Source of the DNA: Sphingopyxis terrae subsp. terrae NBRC 15098
GTDB taxonomy: Bacteria; Pseudomonadota; Alphaproteobacteria; Sphingomonadales; Sphingomonadaceae
Direction: 5' to 3'
DNA length: 64,000 nt
NCBI RefSeq assembly: GCF_001610975.1
Contig: NZ_CP013342.1
Span: forward strand, 2,427,001 to 2,491,000
Part shown: positions 16,364 to 24,484 of the stretch, piece by piece
How the letters are laid out: each line of letters opens with the position of its first letter
Numbering within the stretch: the stretch's first letter is position 1
The notes under the pieces: generated by a model
Told to the model about the DNA's origin: nothing
The model's database searches: none
The model's input: the letters and a program-made list of their open reading frames with translations, nothing else
Translations under genes and position numbers: made by a program

Positions 16364-16909
16364 TTACGGCATCAGGACCGCGTCGATGACGTGAATGACG
16401 CCATTCGACTGCAGAACGTCGGCGGGACCGATCTTTGCCTTGCCGCCCTTGGCGTCGCTGACATACCAGCTTCCGTCCTTCTGCCAGACGGTAAGGGCTT
16501 CGCCCTCGACGGTCGTCAGAACGGCCTTGCCGCCGTTGGCCGCCGCCTTTGCCGCAATGTCGGCCGCAGTCAGGCGTCCGGGTACGACGTGATAAGTCAG
16601 GATACCGGTAAGCTTAGCCTTGTTTTCCGGGAGAAGCAGCGTGTCGACCGTACCGGCGGGCAGCTTTGCAAACGCCGCATCGGTTGGCGCGAAGACCGTG
16701 AAAGGCCCTGGCGAGGCGAGCGTGTCGACGAGACCGGCGGCCTTCACCGCCGCGACCAGCGTCTTGTGATCGGCTGAGGCTGCAGCATTTTCGACAATAT
16801 TCTTCGTCTCGTACATCGCGGCGCCGCCGACCATGGGATTTTTGGCGTGGGCGCCGGTGGTCGCGAGCGCGGCAGCGGCAAGGGCAAGAGTGATGTGCGA
16901 AATCTTCAT
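16364..16909 (-). CDS. Secreted fasciclin-domain protein
   Basis: 181 residues. A clear signal peptide (MKISHITLALAAAALATTGAHA) is followed by one fasciclin (FAS1) domain with both hallmark boxes: H1 SPGPFTVFAPTDAAFAKLP and H2 NGVIHVIDAVLMP, plus the central YHVVPGRLTA. FAS1 domains mediate adhesion or surface binding. It lies 84 bp downstream of an RskA-like anti-sigma gene, matching the sigK-rskA-fasciclin (MPT70/83) arrangement of mycobacteria. That suggests it is a target of the sigma factor. The ATG at 16909 is chosen because it starts the signal peptide and has GGAATG upstream. Confidence 0.9.
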   Translation of the reverse strand: MKISHITLALAAAALATTGAHAKNPMVGGAAMYETKNIVENAAASADHKTLVAAVKAAGLVDTLASPGPFTVFAPTDAAFAKLPAGTVDTLLLPENKAKLTGILTYHVVPGRLTAADIAAKAAANGGKAVLTTVEGEALTVWQKDGSWYVSDAKGGKAKIGPADVLQSNGVIHVIDAVLMP

Positions 16910-16993
16910 CGAACATTCCTTTCCTGAATTTTTCGCCCCGGATGGGGGAGGGGCAGTGAAGCTACGGAATGGCTCGGCGGGCGGATGCACCCG

Positions 16994-17662
16994 CTAGATA
17001 AAAATTATCGCGCCGCGCGCGAGTGGCGGTCCGCTGGGCCGGAGGTGCGGCGTCGTCGAAGGTGCCTCGATCGTGATCGCGAACTCGCTGCCGCTCTGAA
17101 CCAGCGGCCTGAGCGCGCGCGGCATGATCATTTCCGAACGCCCTTGCGGTGCAAGCTGGCCGAGCGACACCGGCGCCATGCCGGGCCGCAGGATCCAAAG
17201 TTCCGGGCGCCCCGGCCCCGGCAGTGCTCCCGCTATCTCGACGTGCATCCGGCCCGACTTGGCCGCATAGCGCGCTCCGACCACTAGGTCGGGACCGACC
17301 AACGTCGCGACCGCAAGGTTCGGTACACGGCGCGCCTCGGGGGAAGGCCAGACCAGAACGGTCAGCATCAGAAGGGCCGCTGCCCCCGCCATCGCCATCG
17401 AGGCGCGCGGCCAGCGGCTCTGCGACGCCTTCCGCGCATCAATCGCGACGGCGATGCGGGTCCAGACCTCGCGCGGTGGCAATTGGTCTTCGACCTGCCA
17501 GGCAAGCGCGCCGAAATGCTCTTCCCAGGCCGCGACCTCGGCGGCAAAGCGCGCGTCGCTTGCAAGGCGGGCGGCGGCGATTGCCTGCTCATCCCGCGAT
17601 AACAGGCCGAGCACCAGTTCCGCGGCGAGCACGTCGGCGGTGGCGGAACGACCGTCAGACAT
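16994..17662 (-). CDS. RskA-like anti-sigma factor
   Basis: 222 residues. The N-terminal cytoplasmic part (about 1-90) starts MSDGRSATADVLAAELVLGLLSRDEQ and contains FAAEVAAWEEHFGALAWQV, the anti-sigma domain pattern. One membrane helix (SMAMAGAAALLMLTVLVW, about 93-110) leads to a periplasmic RskA C-terminal domain (PELWILRPGMAPVSLGQL). It would hold the ECF sigma at the membrane until a periplasmic signal triggers proteolysis. The gene overlaps the sigma gene by 8 bp, typical of an equimolar sigma/anti-sigma pair. Confidence 0.88.
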   Translation of the reverse strand: MSDGRSATADVLAAELVLGLLSRDEQAIAAARLASDARFAAEVAAWEEHFGALAWQVEDQLPPREVWTRIAVAIDARKASQSRWPRASMAMAGAAALLMLTVLVWPSPEARRVPNLAVATLVGPDLVVGARYAAKSGRMHVEIAGALPGPGRPELWILRPGMAPVSLGQLAPQGRSEMIMPRALRPLVQSGSEFAITIEAPSTTPHLRPSGPPLARGAIIFI

Positions 17663-18245
17663 CGCCGAGGCAGGCGCGCAAGCGAACGAGCGAGCGCCGG
17701 ATGATGCTCTTGATCGTGCCGAGCGGCAGCGCTTCGCGCGCCGCAAGTTCGCGGTAGGAAAGCCCCTCGAAAAAGGCGGTCCGCAAAAAGCCCGCGGCGC
17801 GCGCATCGAGCGCCGCGAGGCAGCGGTCGATGGTCGCGCGGCTGTCGCGCTGGTCAAGCAGCGCGTCCGGACCCGCGCCTTCGTCGGCGCGCAGGCTCAG
17901 CGCGTCGTCGATCGGTTGCTGGCGCAGCAGGCCGCGTGCTTCGGCCGAGCGGCGCCAGTCGATCGCGGCATTGCGCGCTATCGCGGCGAGCCAGCTGATC
18001 GGGCTTGCGCGCCGCCGGTCGAAGCGCGCCGCATTTTCCCAGATCTTGAGATAGGCGCTCTGCAGCACATCTTCCGCCTGCGCCCTTTCGCCGCAGATTC
18101 TGAGGCAGATACCGAACAGCTTCGCCGAGGTCAGACGGTAGAGCGTGCGCATCGCCTCCTCGTCGCCGCGGCCGACCGCCTCGATCGCGCGCACCAGCCG
18201 CGCGCGCGCAATATTGACGAGCGTCTCGCGGTCGGCCTGCATCAT
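17655..18245 (-). CDS. ECF sigma factor (SigK/RskA-partner type)
   Basis: About 196 residues. Region 2: AMRTLYRLTSAKLFGICLRI, AEDVLQSAYLKIWENAARFD and WLAAIARNAAIDWRR. Region 4: FLRTAFFEGLSYRELAAREA and LPLGTIKSIIRRSLVRLRAC. No extra C-terminal domain. The start at 18245 (MMQADRETL) avoids overlap with the upstream crtI stop, 22 bp away; a start at 18296 would overlap crtI. It sits between crtI and its anti-sigma gene, so it may be co-transcribed with a carotenoid gene and drive its own operon plus the fasciclin gene. That regulation is inferred from gene order. Confidence 0.9.
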   Translation of the reverse strand: MMQADRETLVNIARARLVRAIEAVGRGDEEAMRTLYRLTSAKLFGICLRICGERAQAEDVLQSAYLKIWENAARFDRRRASPISWLAAIARNAAIDWRRSAEARGLLRQQPIDDALSLRADEGAGPDALLDQRDSRATIDRCLAALDARAAGFLRTAFFEGLSYRELAAREALPLGTIKSIIRRSLVRLRACLGDV

Positions 18246-18267
18246 GGGGATCGCGGTTGCCACGGCG

Positions 18268-19758
18268 TCAATCCGCGACCACGAGTGCGGCGGCATCGAG
18301 CATCAGCCCGGCGGTGGCCTTGGCGCTCGCGACGACGCCGGGAATCCCCGCGCCGGGGTGGGTGCCCGCGCCGACAAAATAGAGATTGTCGATCGCGTCG
18401 TCGCGATTGTGCGTCCGGAACCAGGCGCTTTGCGTGAGCGAGGGCAGCAAGCTGAAGGCGCTGCCGTGATGCGCGGCCAGATCGGCCGAAAAATCGCGCG
18501 GCGTATAGTGGAAGCGGGTGACGATCCGTCGGGAGAGATCGGGCAGCAGCCGTTCTTCGAGCTTGGCGATGATCTTGCGCGCGAGCTTCTCGCCTTCGCG
18601 GTTCCAGTCGATCGCGGCGTGGCCGAGATGGGGGGCCGGGACGAGCGCATAAAATGTGCTGCGCCCCGGCGGCGCGAGCGAGGGGTCCGTCGCGCTTGGG
18701 TGATGGAGGTAGATTGCGAAATCGTCGCTAAGCACGCCGCGGCGATAGATATCGTCCAGCAGTTCGCGGTAGCGCTCGGCGAACAGGATCATGTGATGGG
18801 GAACGCCGGGATAATGGCCCTCGACCCCGAAATGCAGAACGAACAGGCTCGGCGACCATTTCTTGCGGCCGAGCCGTCGCGCCATCTTTCGCCCCCGCCC
18901 GCCAGCGAGCAGGTCGCGATAGCTGTGCATGACGTCGGCGTTCGAGGCGATGGCGTCGGCGCGCAGCGAATGGCCGCTCGCGAGCGTCACCCCCGTGGCC
19001 CGGCGGCCTTCGCTGTGAATGCGCACCACCTTGTCGCCGAGACGAAGGCGGCCGCCCAGTCGCTCGAACTGGCGGACCAGTCCCGCGACGAGCGCGTTGG
19101 TCCCCCCTTGCGCGAACCAGACGCCGCCGTCTTTTTCGAGCTTGTGGATGAGCGCGTAAATGGCGCTTGTCGCCATCGGATTGCCGCCGACAAGCAGCGT
19201 ATGAAACGAAAAGGCCTCGCGCAGCCGCGCATCCTTTATATGCGAGGCGACGGTCGCATAGACCGATCGCCAGGCGCGCTGTCTGGCGAGCGCGGGCGCC
19301 GCCTTGAGCATCGAGGCGAAATCGAGAAACGGCACCGCGCCCAGTTTCACATAGCCTTCGGAATGAACCGCTTCGGAATAGCGCAAAAAGCGCTCGTAGC
19401 CTGCGACGTCGGCAGGGTTGAAGGCGGCAATCTCGCGGCGCAGCGCGGGTTCGTCATTGCCATAATCGAAATGGCTGCCGTCGGGCCATTGCAGGCGGTA
19501 GAACGGCGAAACGGGCAAAAGCGTGACATCGGCCGCCATATCGGCGCCGGTGAGCCGCCAAAGCTCCGCAAGGCAGGCGGGGTCGGTAATGACCGTCGGT
19601 CCCGCGTCGAAGGTGAAGCCGTCGCGCTCCCACACATAGGCGCGGCCGCCCGGACGGTCGCGTGCTTCGACAAGGTCGACGGCAACGCCGGCCGACTGGA
19701 GGCGAATGGCCAGCGCCAACCCGCCTATTCCGGCTCCGATCACGATTGCCCTGCGCAC
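18268..19758 (-). CDS. crtI: Phytoene desaturase
   Basis: 496 residues; FAD-dependent desaturation of phytoene towards lycopene in carotenoid synthesis. The N-terminal dinucleotide fold reads RRAIVIGAGIGGLALAIRLQ and GGRAYVWERDGFTFDAGPTVI. The C-terminal carotenoid-desaturase signature is LYFVGAGTHPGAGIPGVVAS. A GTG start at 19758 is chosen: AAGGAG lies 7 bases upstream and the flavin-binding strand begins immediately. The in-frame ORF extends far upstream but is non-native there. No crtB or crtY is in the window, so it is detached from the rest of the pathway and placed with a sigma factor. Confidence 0.92.
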   Translation of the reverse strand: MRRAIVIGAGIGGLALAIRLQSAGVAVDLVEARDRPGGRAYVWERDGFTFDAGPTVITDPACLAELWRLTGADMAADVTLLPVSPFYRLQWPDGSHFDYGNDEPALRREIAAFNPADVAGYERFLRYSEAVHSEGYVKLGAVPFLDFASMLKAAPALARQRAWRSVYATVASHIKDARLREAFSFHTLLVGGNPMATSAIYALIHKLEKDGGVWFAQGGTNALVAGLVRQFERLGGRLRLGDKVVRIHSEGRRATGVTLASGHSLRADAIASNADVMHSYRDLLAGGRGRKMARRLGRKKWSPSLFVLHFGVEGHYPGVPHHMILFAERYRELLDDIYRRGVLSDDFAIYLHHPSATDPSLAPPGRSTFYALVPAPHLGHAAIDWNREGEKLARKIIAKLEERLLPDLSRRIVTRFHYTPRDFSADLAAHHGSAFSLLPSLTQSAWFRTHNRDDAIDNLYFVGAGTHPGAGIPGVVASAKATAGLMLDAAALVVAD

Positions 19759-19881
19759 AGATAATCTCCTTGGATGGTCGAAGCTTAGGCCGCGATGGCG
19801 CGCCGGGCGACCTGTCCTTTGGGCGGTATGTGCCTCAAAGGGCAGCTTGCCGCCGCGCGCGGCCCATGCTGGACGGCGCGC

Positions 19882-20337
19882 ATGAAGCTGACCGCAATCA
19901 CCGTGTCGCCTGCTACGCGCCGTCTCGGCTTCGCCGGGCTGCTTCCTGCCGCGGCATGCCTCGCGCTCATGCTCGCCGGCGGTGAGGCCTGGCGCTGGAC
20001 CGCTCTCGCCATCGGCTATCTCTATGCCGTGCTTATCTTCTCCTTCCTGGGCGGCGTCTGGTGGGGACTCGCCGTTCTGTTCGCGGACGCGCCGCGCTGG
20101 ACTCCGCTCGCGGCGGTGATGCCGAGCCTCATCGGGCTCGCGAGCTTTGCCCCGTGGCTTTTCGGCTACCCTTGGCCGCGGCCGTCGCTGATTCTGGTCG
20201 GACTTCTGCTGCTGGTTTCGCCGCTGATCGATCGCGCCATCGTCGGCGCCGCGCCCGGTGGTGACGCGTGGATCATTTTGCGCGTCCAATTGTCGACCGG
20301 GCTTGGCGTACTCAGCCTGTTGATCGCGCTTCTCTGA
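19882..20337 (+). CDS. DUF3429-family membrane protein
   Basis: 151 residues, about five membrane segments. The central YAVLIFSFLGGVWWGLAV and the MPSLIGLASFAPWLFGYPW region match my recollection of DUF3429, a small family often placed near photolyase and other light-stress genes in Proteobacteria. The start is taken at MKLTAITVSP (19882), just before the first hydrophobic segment. It is divergent from crtI and overlaps the 3' end of the convergent FAD gene by 26 bp. Function unknown. Confidence 0.75.
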   Translation: MKLTAITVSPATRRLGFAGLLPAAACLALMLAGGEAWRWTALAIGYLYAVLIFSFLGGVWWGLAVLFADAPRWTPLAAVMPSLIGLASFAPWLFGYPWPRPSLILVGLLLLVSPLIDRAIVGAAPGGDAWIILRVQLSTGLGVLSLLIALL

Positions 20338-21304
20338 CGACCTCGGACGTCAGCTCGCTGCGCTCGGCGAAGGACGCAGCGATATGGCATCCCAGCCGAT
20401 CGCCGCGCTCCCACGCGGCTTCGACAAAGCCGTGCGCGAGCCAGTCGCCGCAGGCACCGAGGCCGATTGCCGGATTCCACAGATCGACCGGATCACGGCC
20501 GGACGGCTGGCCGAACAGCCAGCGATGCGCGTGGCTGTGGATGGGCTGGGGGAGAATGAGGTCGTGCGCGCGCGCGAGGTCAACCAGCAGCGCTTGGCAG
20601 ATTTGATCGGCCGGCCGCGTCAGATTGGCCTCGCTCCATTCCCAGCTGGCCTGAACCACCCAGCATTCGGCAGCGCTGCGCCCAGGGCGCGTGCCATTGC
20701 GCATCGCGAGCGTGACGGGACCGTCGCCGCGTATCAGATCGGCCGCCGCGCCGATCGGCCGCGCGAAAAGGAAAATTGCCGACCATATGGGGTGCGAGCG
20801 GATCGCCATTGCCGCGCGGGCCATGGTGAAATCGTGCAGCGACAGAAGCGGAGCGGCCTGTTCTGCCGGGATGGCGACGACGGCGGCATCAAAAGGCGCG
20901 AAGCGCCTGCTTTCGCTGTGTACCGTCCAACCCGCAGGGCTGCGCGTCAGCGCCGTGACAGGGGTCGACCAATGAATGGCATGTGCGGCGCCATAGGCTT
21001 TGAGCGGCGCGTTCATCGTCGGCACCCCGATCCACGCATCGCGGCCGGCAACGGGCCAGCGGGCTGCAAGCCCAGCGGCTTCCCACTGGCTGACAAGCGC
21101 CGAAAAGCCCGCCGACCGTGCGGTAAAATGCGTCGCGCCATGATCGATCGCGATGGTGCCTTGATCCGAGTCGATGCGGCGCGTCGACATGCGCCCTCCG
21201 GACCCGCGCGCCTTGTCGAACAGCACGGGTTCGTGGCCCGCCGCACGCAGCGCCGCGGCGCACGCCAGTCCGGCTATTCCTGCCCCGACGATCGCGACGC
21301 GCAT
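20312..21304 (-). CDS. FAD-dependent amine-oxidase/renalase-like protein
   Basis: 330 residues. The flavin-binding N-terminus is MRVAIVGAGIAGLACAAALR, then the amine-oxidase-type FDKARGSGGRMSTRR motif. IDHGATHFTARS follows, typical of the renalase-like NAD(P)/FAD proteins found in photo-oxidative-stress clusters. The C-terminal flavin motif is IGLGACGDWLAHGFVEAAWERG. The start codon shares one base with the folE stop (TGATG), so it is translationally coupled behind folE. Substrate unknown. Confidence 0.82.
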   Translation of the reverse strand: MRVAIVGAGIAGLACAAALRAAGHEPVLFDKARGSGGRMSTRRIDSDQGTIAIDHGATHFTARSAGFSALVSQWEAAGLAARWPVAGRDAWIGVPTMNAPLKAYGAAHAIHWSTPVTALTRSPAGWTVHSESRRFAPFDAAVVAIPAEQAAPLLSLHDFTMARAAMAIRSHPIWSAIFLFARPIGAAADLIRGDGPVTLAMRNGTRPGRSAAECWVVQASWEWSEANLTRPADQICQALLVDLARAHDLILPQPIHSHAHRWLFGQPSGRDPVDLWNPAIGLGACGDWLAHGFVEAAWERGDRLGCHIAASFAERSELTSEVVREARSTG

Positions 21305-21936
21305 CAATAGCCCATCAGGCTGAGCACTTCCTTGCGGCTGCGCTGATCTTCGAGGAAGCAGCCGAGGACGCGGCTGGTGACCATGCCGACGCCGGGGGTG
21401 CGCACGCCGCGGCCGGTCATGCAGCCGTGCTGCGCGTCGATCACCACCGCAACGCCATGCGGGTGCAGATTGTCCCAGATGCATTTGGCGACCTCGGCGG
21501 TCAGCCGTTCCTGCACCTGCAGGCGGCGGGCATAGCCGTTGAGCACGCGTGCCAGCTTGGAAATGCCCACCACGCGCTCGCGCGGCAGATAGGCGATCGA
21601 GGCCTTGCCGGTGATCGGCGCCATATGATGCTCGCAGTGCGACTGAAAGGGGATGTCGCGCAGCAGGACGATCTCGTCATAGCCGCCGACCTCTTCGAAG
21701 GTGCGCGACAGATGGACCGCCGGATCCTCGCCATAGCCGCTGCAATATTCCTTCCACGCCCGCGCGACCCGCTTGGGCGTGTCGAGCAGGCCCTCGCGCG
21801 CCGGATCGTCGCCGACCCAGCGGATCAGCGTTTCGATCGCGCGCGCGACGTCGGCGGGAACCGGAAGTTTGCCATCGTCCGAAACCGGAGGCACGTCCGG
21901 CGTGTCGAGAAAGGGAGGGCGGGCGACGAAGTTCAT
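21304..21936 (-). CDS. folE: GTP cyclohydrolase I
   Basis: 210 residues; makes 7,8-dihydroneopterin triphosphate from GTP, the first step to folates and other pterins. The zinc and catalytic residues are visible: QSHCEHHMAPITGKASIAYLP (Cys-His) and DAQHGCMTGRGVRTPG (His, Cys). QVQERLTAEVAKCI and TSRVLGCFLEDQRSRKEVL complete the family pattern. The N-terminal ~25 residues are variable as usual. Being in operon with an FAD protein near a photolyase suggests a second role in supplying an antenna pterin, which is inference. Confidence 0.94.
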   Translation of the reverse strand: MNFVARPPFLDTPDVPPVSDDGKLPVPADVARAIETLIRWVGDDPAREGLLDTPKRVARAWKEYCSGYGEDPAVHLSRTFEEVGGYDEIVLLRDIPFQSHCEHHMAPITGKASIAYLPRERVVGISKLARVLNGYARRLQVQERLTAEVAKCIWDNLHPHGVAVVIDAQHGCMTGRGVRTPGVGMVTSRVLGCFLEDQRSRKEVLSLMGY

Positions 21937-22073
21937 GGTGCGGTACCTCGGGTGGCGGCCCGGAGGGGAGGTGAGGGAAGAGGGCCGCCGACTATGACTT
22001 GCATTGCGGCGCTGCTTTGTCGCAACATGTCCATTGGGGCAGGTCGCTCCCCGAAGATGAAAGTCCGAATTGC

Positions 22074-22661
22074 ATGTCCCTCAAAGCGATGATCGCAACC
22101 AGCCCGATCGCGGCGGTCATCAGCGATCCGCGGCGCCCCGACAATCCGATCGTCGAATGCAACGATGCCTTTGTCGCGCTGACCGGTTATTCCGCCGACG
22201 AGATCATCGGACAGAATTGCCGGTTTCTGACCGGTCCGGGAACCGAGGCCGAGCTCAGCCAACAGTTGCGCAGCGCCATCCGCGAACGGCGTCCCGTGCT
22301 CGTTGAAATCCTCAATTACAAGAAGGACGGCACGCCTTTCCGCAACGCTGTTCTCGTCGCGCCGATCTTTGGAAGCGATGGCAGCCTCGAATATTTTCTG
22401 GGGTCGCAGATGGAAGTTGACGATGGTGTGCTTCTGCGCGGCGAGCGCCAGGCGGAGGCGCGCGCGCGCATCGACGCGCTTTCACCGCGGCAGCGCGAGG
22501 TGCTGCTGCTGATGGCCGAAGGCAATCTCAACAAGCAGATCGGCTACAGCCTCGGCCTTTCGGAGCGGACAGTGAAGATGCACCGCGCCGCGCTGCTGAA
22601 GGCGCTCGGCGTGGCGACCACGGCCGACGCGATTCGCGTTGCGGTCGAAGCCGGCTTTTGA
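22074..22661 (+). CDS. LOV-HTH blue-light transcription factor (EL222-like)
   Basis: 195 residues. The LOV/PAS domain (about 5-115) contains GQNCRFLTGPGTE with the photo-adduct cysteine (Cys49), and the flavin-contacting FLGSQMEV with its Gln. The C-terminal LuxR-type HTH (about 128-190) is LSPRQREVLLLMAEGNLNKQIGYSLGLSERTVKMHRAALL. This is the compact LOV-HTH layout of EL222, where blue light frees the HTH to dimerise on DNA. Position after NCRFL is Thr rather than the usual Gln. The start MSLKAMIATSP (22074) puts the LOV cap directly at the N-terminus; the longer ORF adds non-matching residues. Confidence 0.92.
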   Translation: MSLKAMIATSPIAAVISDPRRPDNPIVECNDAFVALTGYSADEIIGQNCRFLTGPGTEAELSQQLRSAIRERRPVLVEILNYKKDGTPFRNAVLVAPIFGSDGSLEYFLGSQMEVDDGVLLRGERQAEARARIDALSPRQREVLLLMAEGNLNKQIGYSLGLSERTVKMHRAALLKALGVATTADAIRVAVEAGF

Positions 22662-22730
22662 TGACCACAAGGGCAGACTGCACCAAAGGCGGTATCGCCT
22701 GAGCGCCGCCATCGTGCAAACCGCCGCGCG

Positions 22731-23474
22731 ATGAACGAAAGACGCGGGAGAGGGACGCCGCGCCGGGCCTGCGTGCTCGGCGCGAGCGGTGGTATCGGTT
22801 CGGCGCTGGTCGCGGCGCTTGAGCGTCGGGGCGTCGAGAAAATCTATGCCGGATCGCGGCGCGCGATTGCAGCGAGAAGCCCGGCGGTGACGTCCTTCAC
22901 CTTCGACTTCGCCGATGAAGTGAGCCTTGAAGAGGCTGCAACGACAATCGCCGCCGAAGAGCCGCTCGACCTCATTCTGGTCGCGACCGGCCTGCTGCAC
23001 CGCGCCAGCGCGGTAAGGCCCGAAAAATCGGTGCGGCAGCTCGACCCTGCATCGCTTGCTGAACTTTTCCACGTGAACAGTATCGGCCCGGCGATTGCGG
23101 CGAAGCATTTCCTGCCGCATCTCGCGCGCGATGGCCGCGCGGTCATGGCCTTTCTTTCGGCACGCGTCGGTTCGATCGGCGACAACCGTCTCGGCGGCTG
23201 GTACGGCTACCGCGCGTCGAAAGCGGCGCTCAATGCCTTCGTACGCGGCATTGCGATCGAGGCGAGCCGTATGAATCGCGAGAGCATCGTCGTGAGCCTG
23301 CACCCCGGCACGGTCGACACGCGGCTTTCGATGCCGTTTCAGCGCGGTTTGGCGGCGGGGCAATTGCAACGCGCCGAACAAAGCGCCGATCATCTGCTGC
23401 AGGTGATCGAGCGCCTGACAGCCGAGGATAGCGGCGGCTTCTTTGCGTGGGATGGGCAGCCAATCGTCTACTGA
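22731..23474 (+). CDS. SDR-family oxidoreductase (C-factor-like)
   Basis: 247 residues. The Rossmann start is RRACVLGASGGIGSALVAAL, the catalytic motif is WYGYRASKAALNAF (Tyr-x3-Lys), with HVNSIGPAIAAKHFLPHL and SLHPGTVDTRLSMPF. The last two features are typical of the CsgA/C-factor-like SDR group commonly placed next to cryptochrome/photolyase genes. It follows the LOV-HTH gene by 69 bp and overlaps the convergent photolyase stop by 7 bp. NAD(P) binding is expected; the substrate is unknown. Confidence 0.85.
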   Translation: MNERRGRGTPRRACVLGASGGIGSALVAALERRGVEKIYAGSRRAIAARSPAVTSFTFDFADEVSLEEAATTIAAEEPLDLILVATGLLHRASAVRPEKSVRQLDPASLAELFHVNSIGPAIAAKHFLPHLARDGRAVMAFLSARVGSIGDNRLGGWYGYRASKAALNAFVRGIAIEASRMNRESIVVSLHPGTVDTRLSMPFQRGLAAGQLQRAEQSADHLLQVIERLTAEDSGGFFAWDGQPIVY

Positions 23475-24448
23475 GAACCGTCTTCGTCCATCGCCGCCAG
23501 AAATCGACTTGCTTCGCTGCGGATCTGCCTCTGTTCCTTCTCGGCAAAACGGTTCCAGCCGCGCAGAACCGGTTGCATGCGGGTATTGGCGCCAAGCCGC
23601 ACCGCGTGCCGCGCGATGAAATCCCAATAGAGAAAATTGAAGGGGCAAGCTCCCGCACCGGTCCGCTTTTTGACATCGTAGCGGCAGCCGCGGCAATAGT
23701 CCGACATGCGGTTGATATAAGCGCCGCTCGCCGCATAAGGCTTGGATGCAAGTAGCCCGCCGTCGGCGAACTGGCTCATGCCCAGCGTATTGGGCAGCTC
23801 GACCCATTCATAGGCATCGGCATAAACGGCGAGATACCAGCGGTGGAGCTCGGCCGGATCGACTCCCGCCAGCAGCGCGAAATTGCCGGTGACCATGAGC
23901 CGCTGGATGTGGTGCGCATAGGCCTCATCACGCGTCTGGCGCACGCAGGCGGCAACGCACGCCATATTGGTATCGGCGGTCCAGTAGAATGCGGGGAGCG
24001 GCCGCGTGGCGCCGAGCCGGTTCTCATCGGCATAGCCGGGCATGAAATGCCAATATATGCCGCGCATACATTCGCGCCATCCGAGGATCTGGCGAATGAA
24101 GCCTTCGGCGGCGTTGATGGGTACGCGTCCCGCGCGGCAAGCCTCGTCGACGCTGGCGCAAACCCGGCGCGGATCGAGTAGCCCGCAATTGAGATACTGC
24201 GCGATCACCGCATGGTAGAGAAAAGGCTCGCCGGCGAGCATGGCGTCCTGATTGTCGCCAAAGCGCGCGAGCCGATGCGCGACGAAATCGTCGAATGCCG
24301 CTTCCGCATCGGCACGGGTGACGGCAAATCCGAATGGCGACAGCGCACCGAAATTATCGGGGAATCGGGTTTCGACCATCGCCATGACATCGCGTGTGAT
24401 GACGTCGGGTGATGGGGTGGACGCCCCCCGGCGGCATCGATGTGCCAT
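23468..24448 (-). pseudogene. C-terminal part of FeS-type photolyase/cryptochrome, cut by an IS
   Basis: The C-terminal ~312 residues, from PDVITRDVMAMVETRF on, of a cryptochrome/photolyase family protein of the FeS bacterial (PhrB/CryB) type. FAD-domain motifs are present: GWRECMRGIYWHFMPGY, FYWTADTNMACV, HHIQRLMVTGNFALL, EWVELPNTLGMSQFADGG and KPYAASGAYINRM. Cysteines for the [4Fe-4S] cluster are seen in YLNCGLL, YCRGCRYD and GACPFNF. The native frame is interrupted at the GATGGG repeat (24411-24416), and residues upstream of that are encoded by the inserted element. Without the N-terminal half no working enzyme is expected. Confidence 0.9.
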
Positions 24449-24484
24449 AGTGGAGGTGTTATCACACCACTAGAGGAGGCGTCC

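Noticed and set aside
17454-19764. Long plus-strand frames opposite the anti-sigma, sigma and crtI genes
   Set aside because: No domains; codon usage is that of a complementary strand of real genes.
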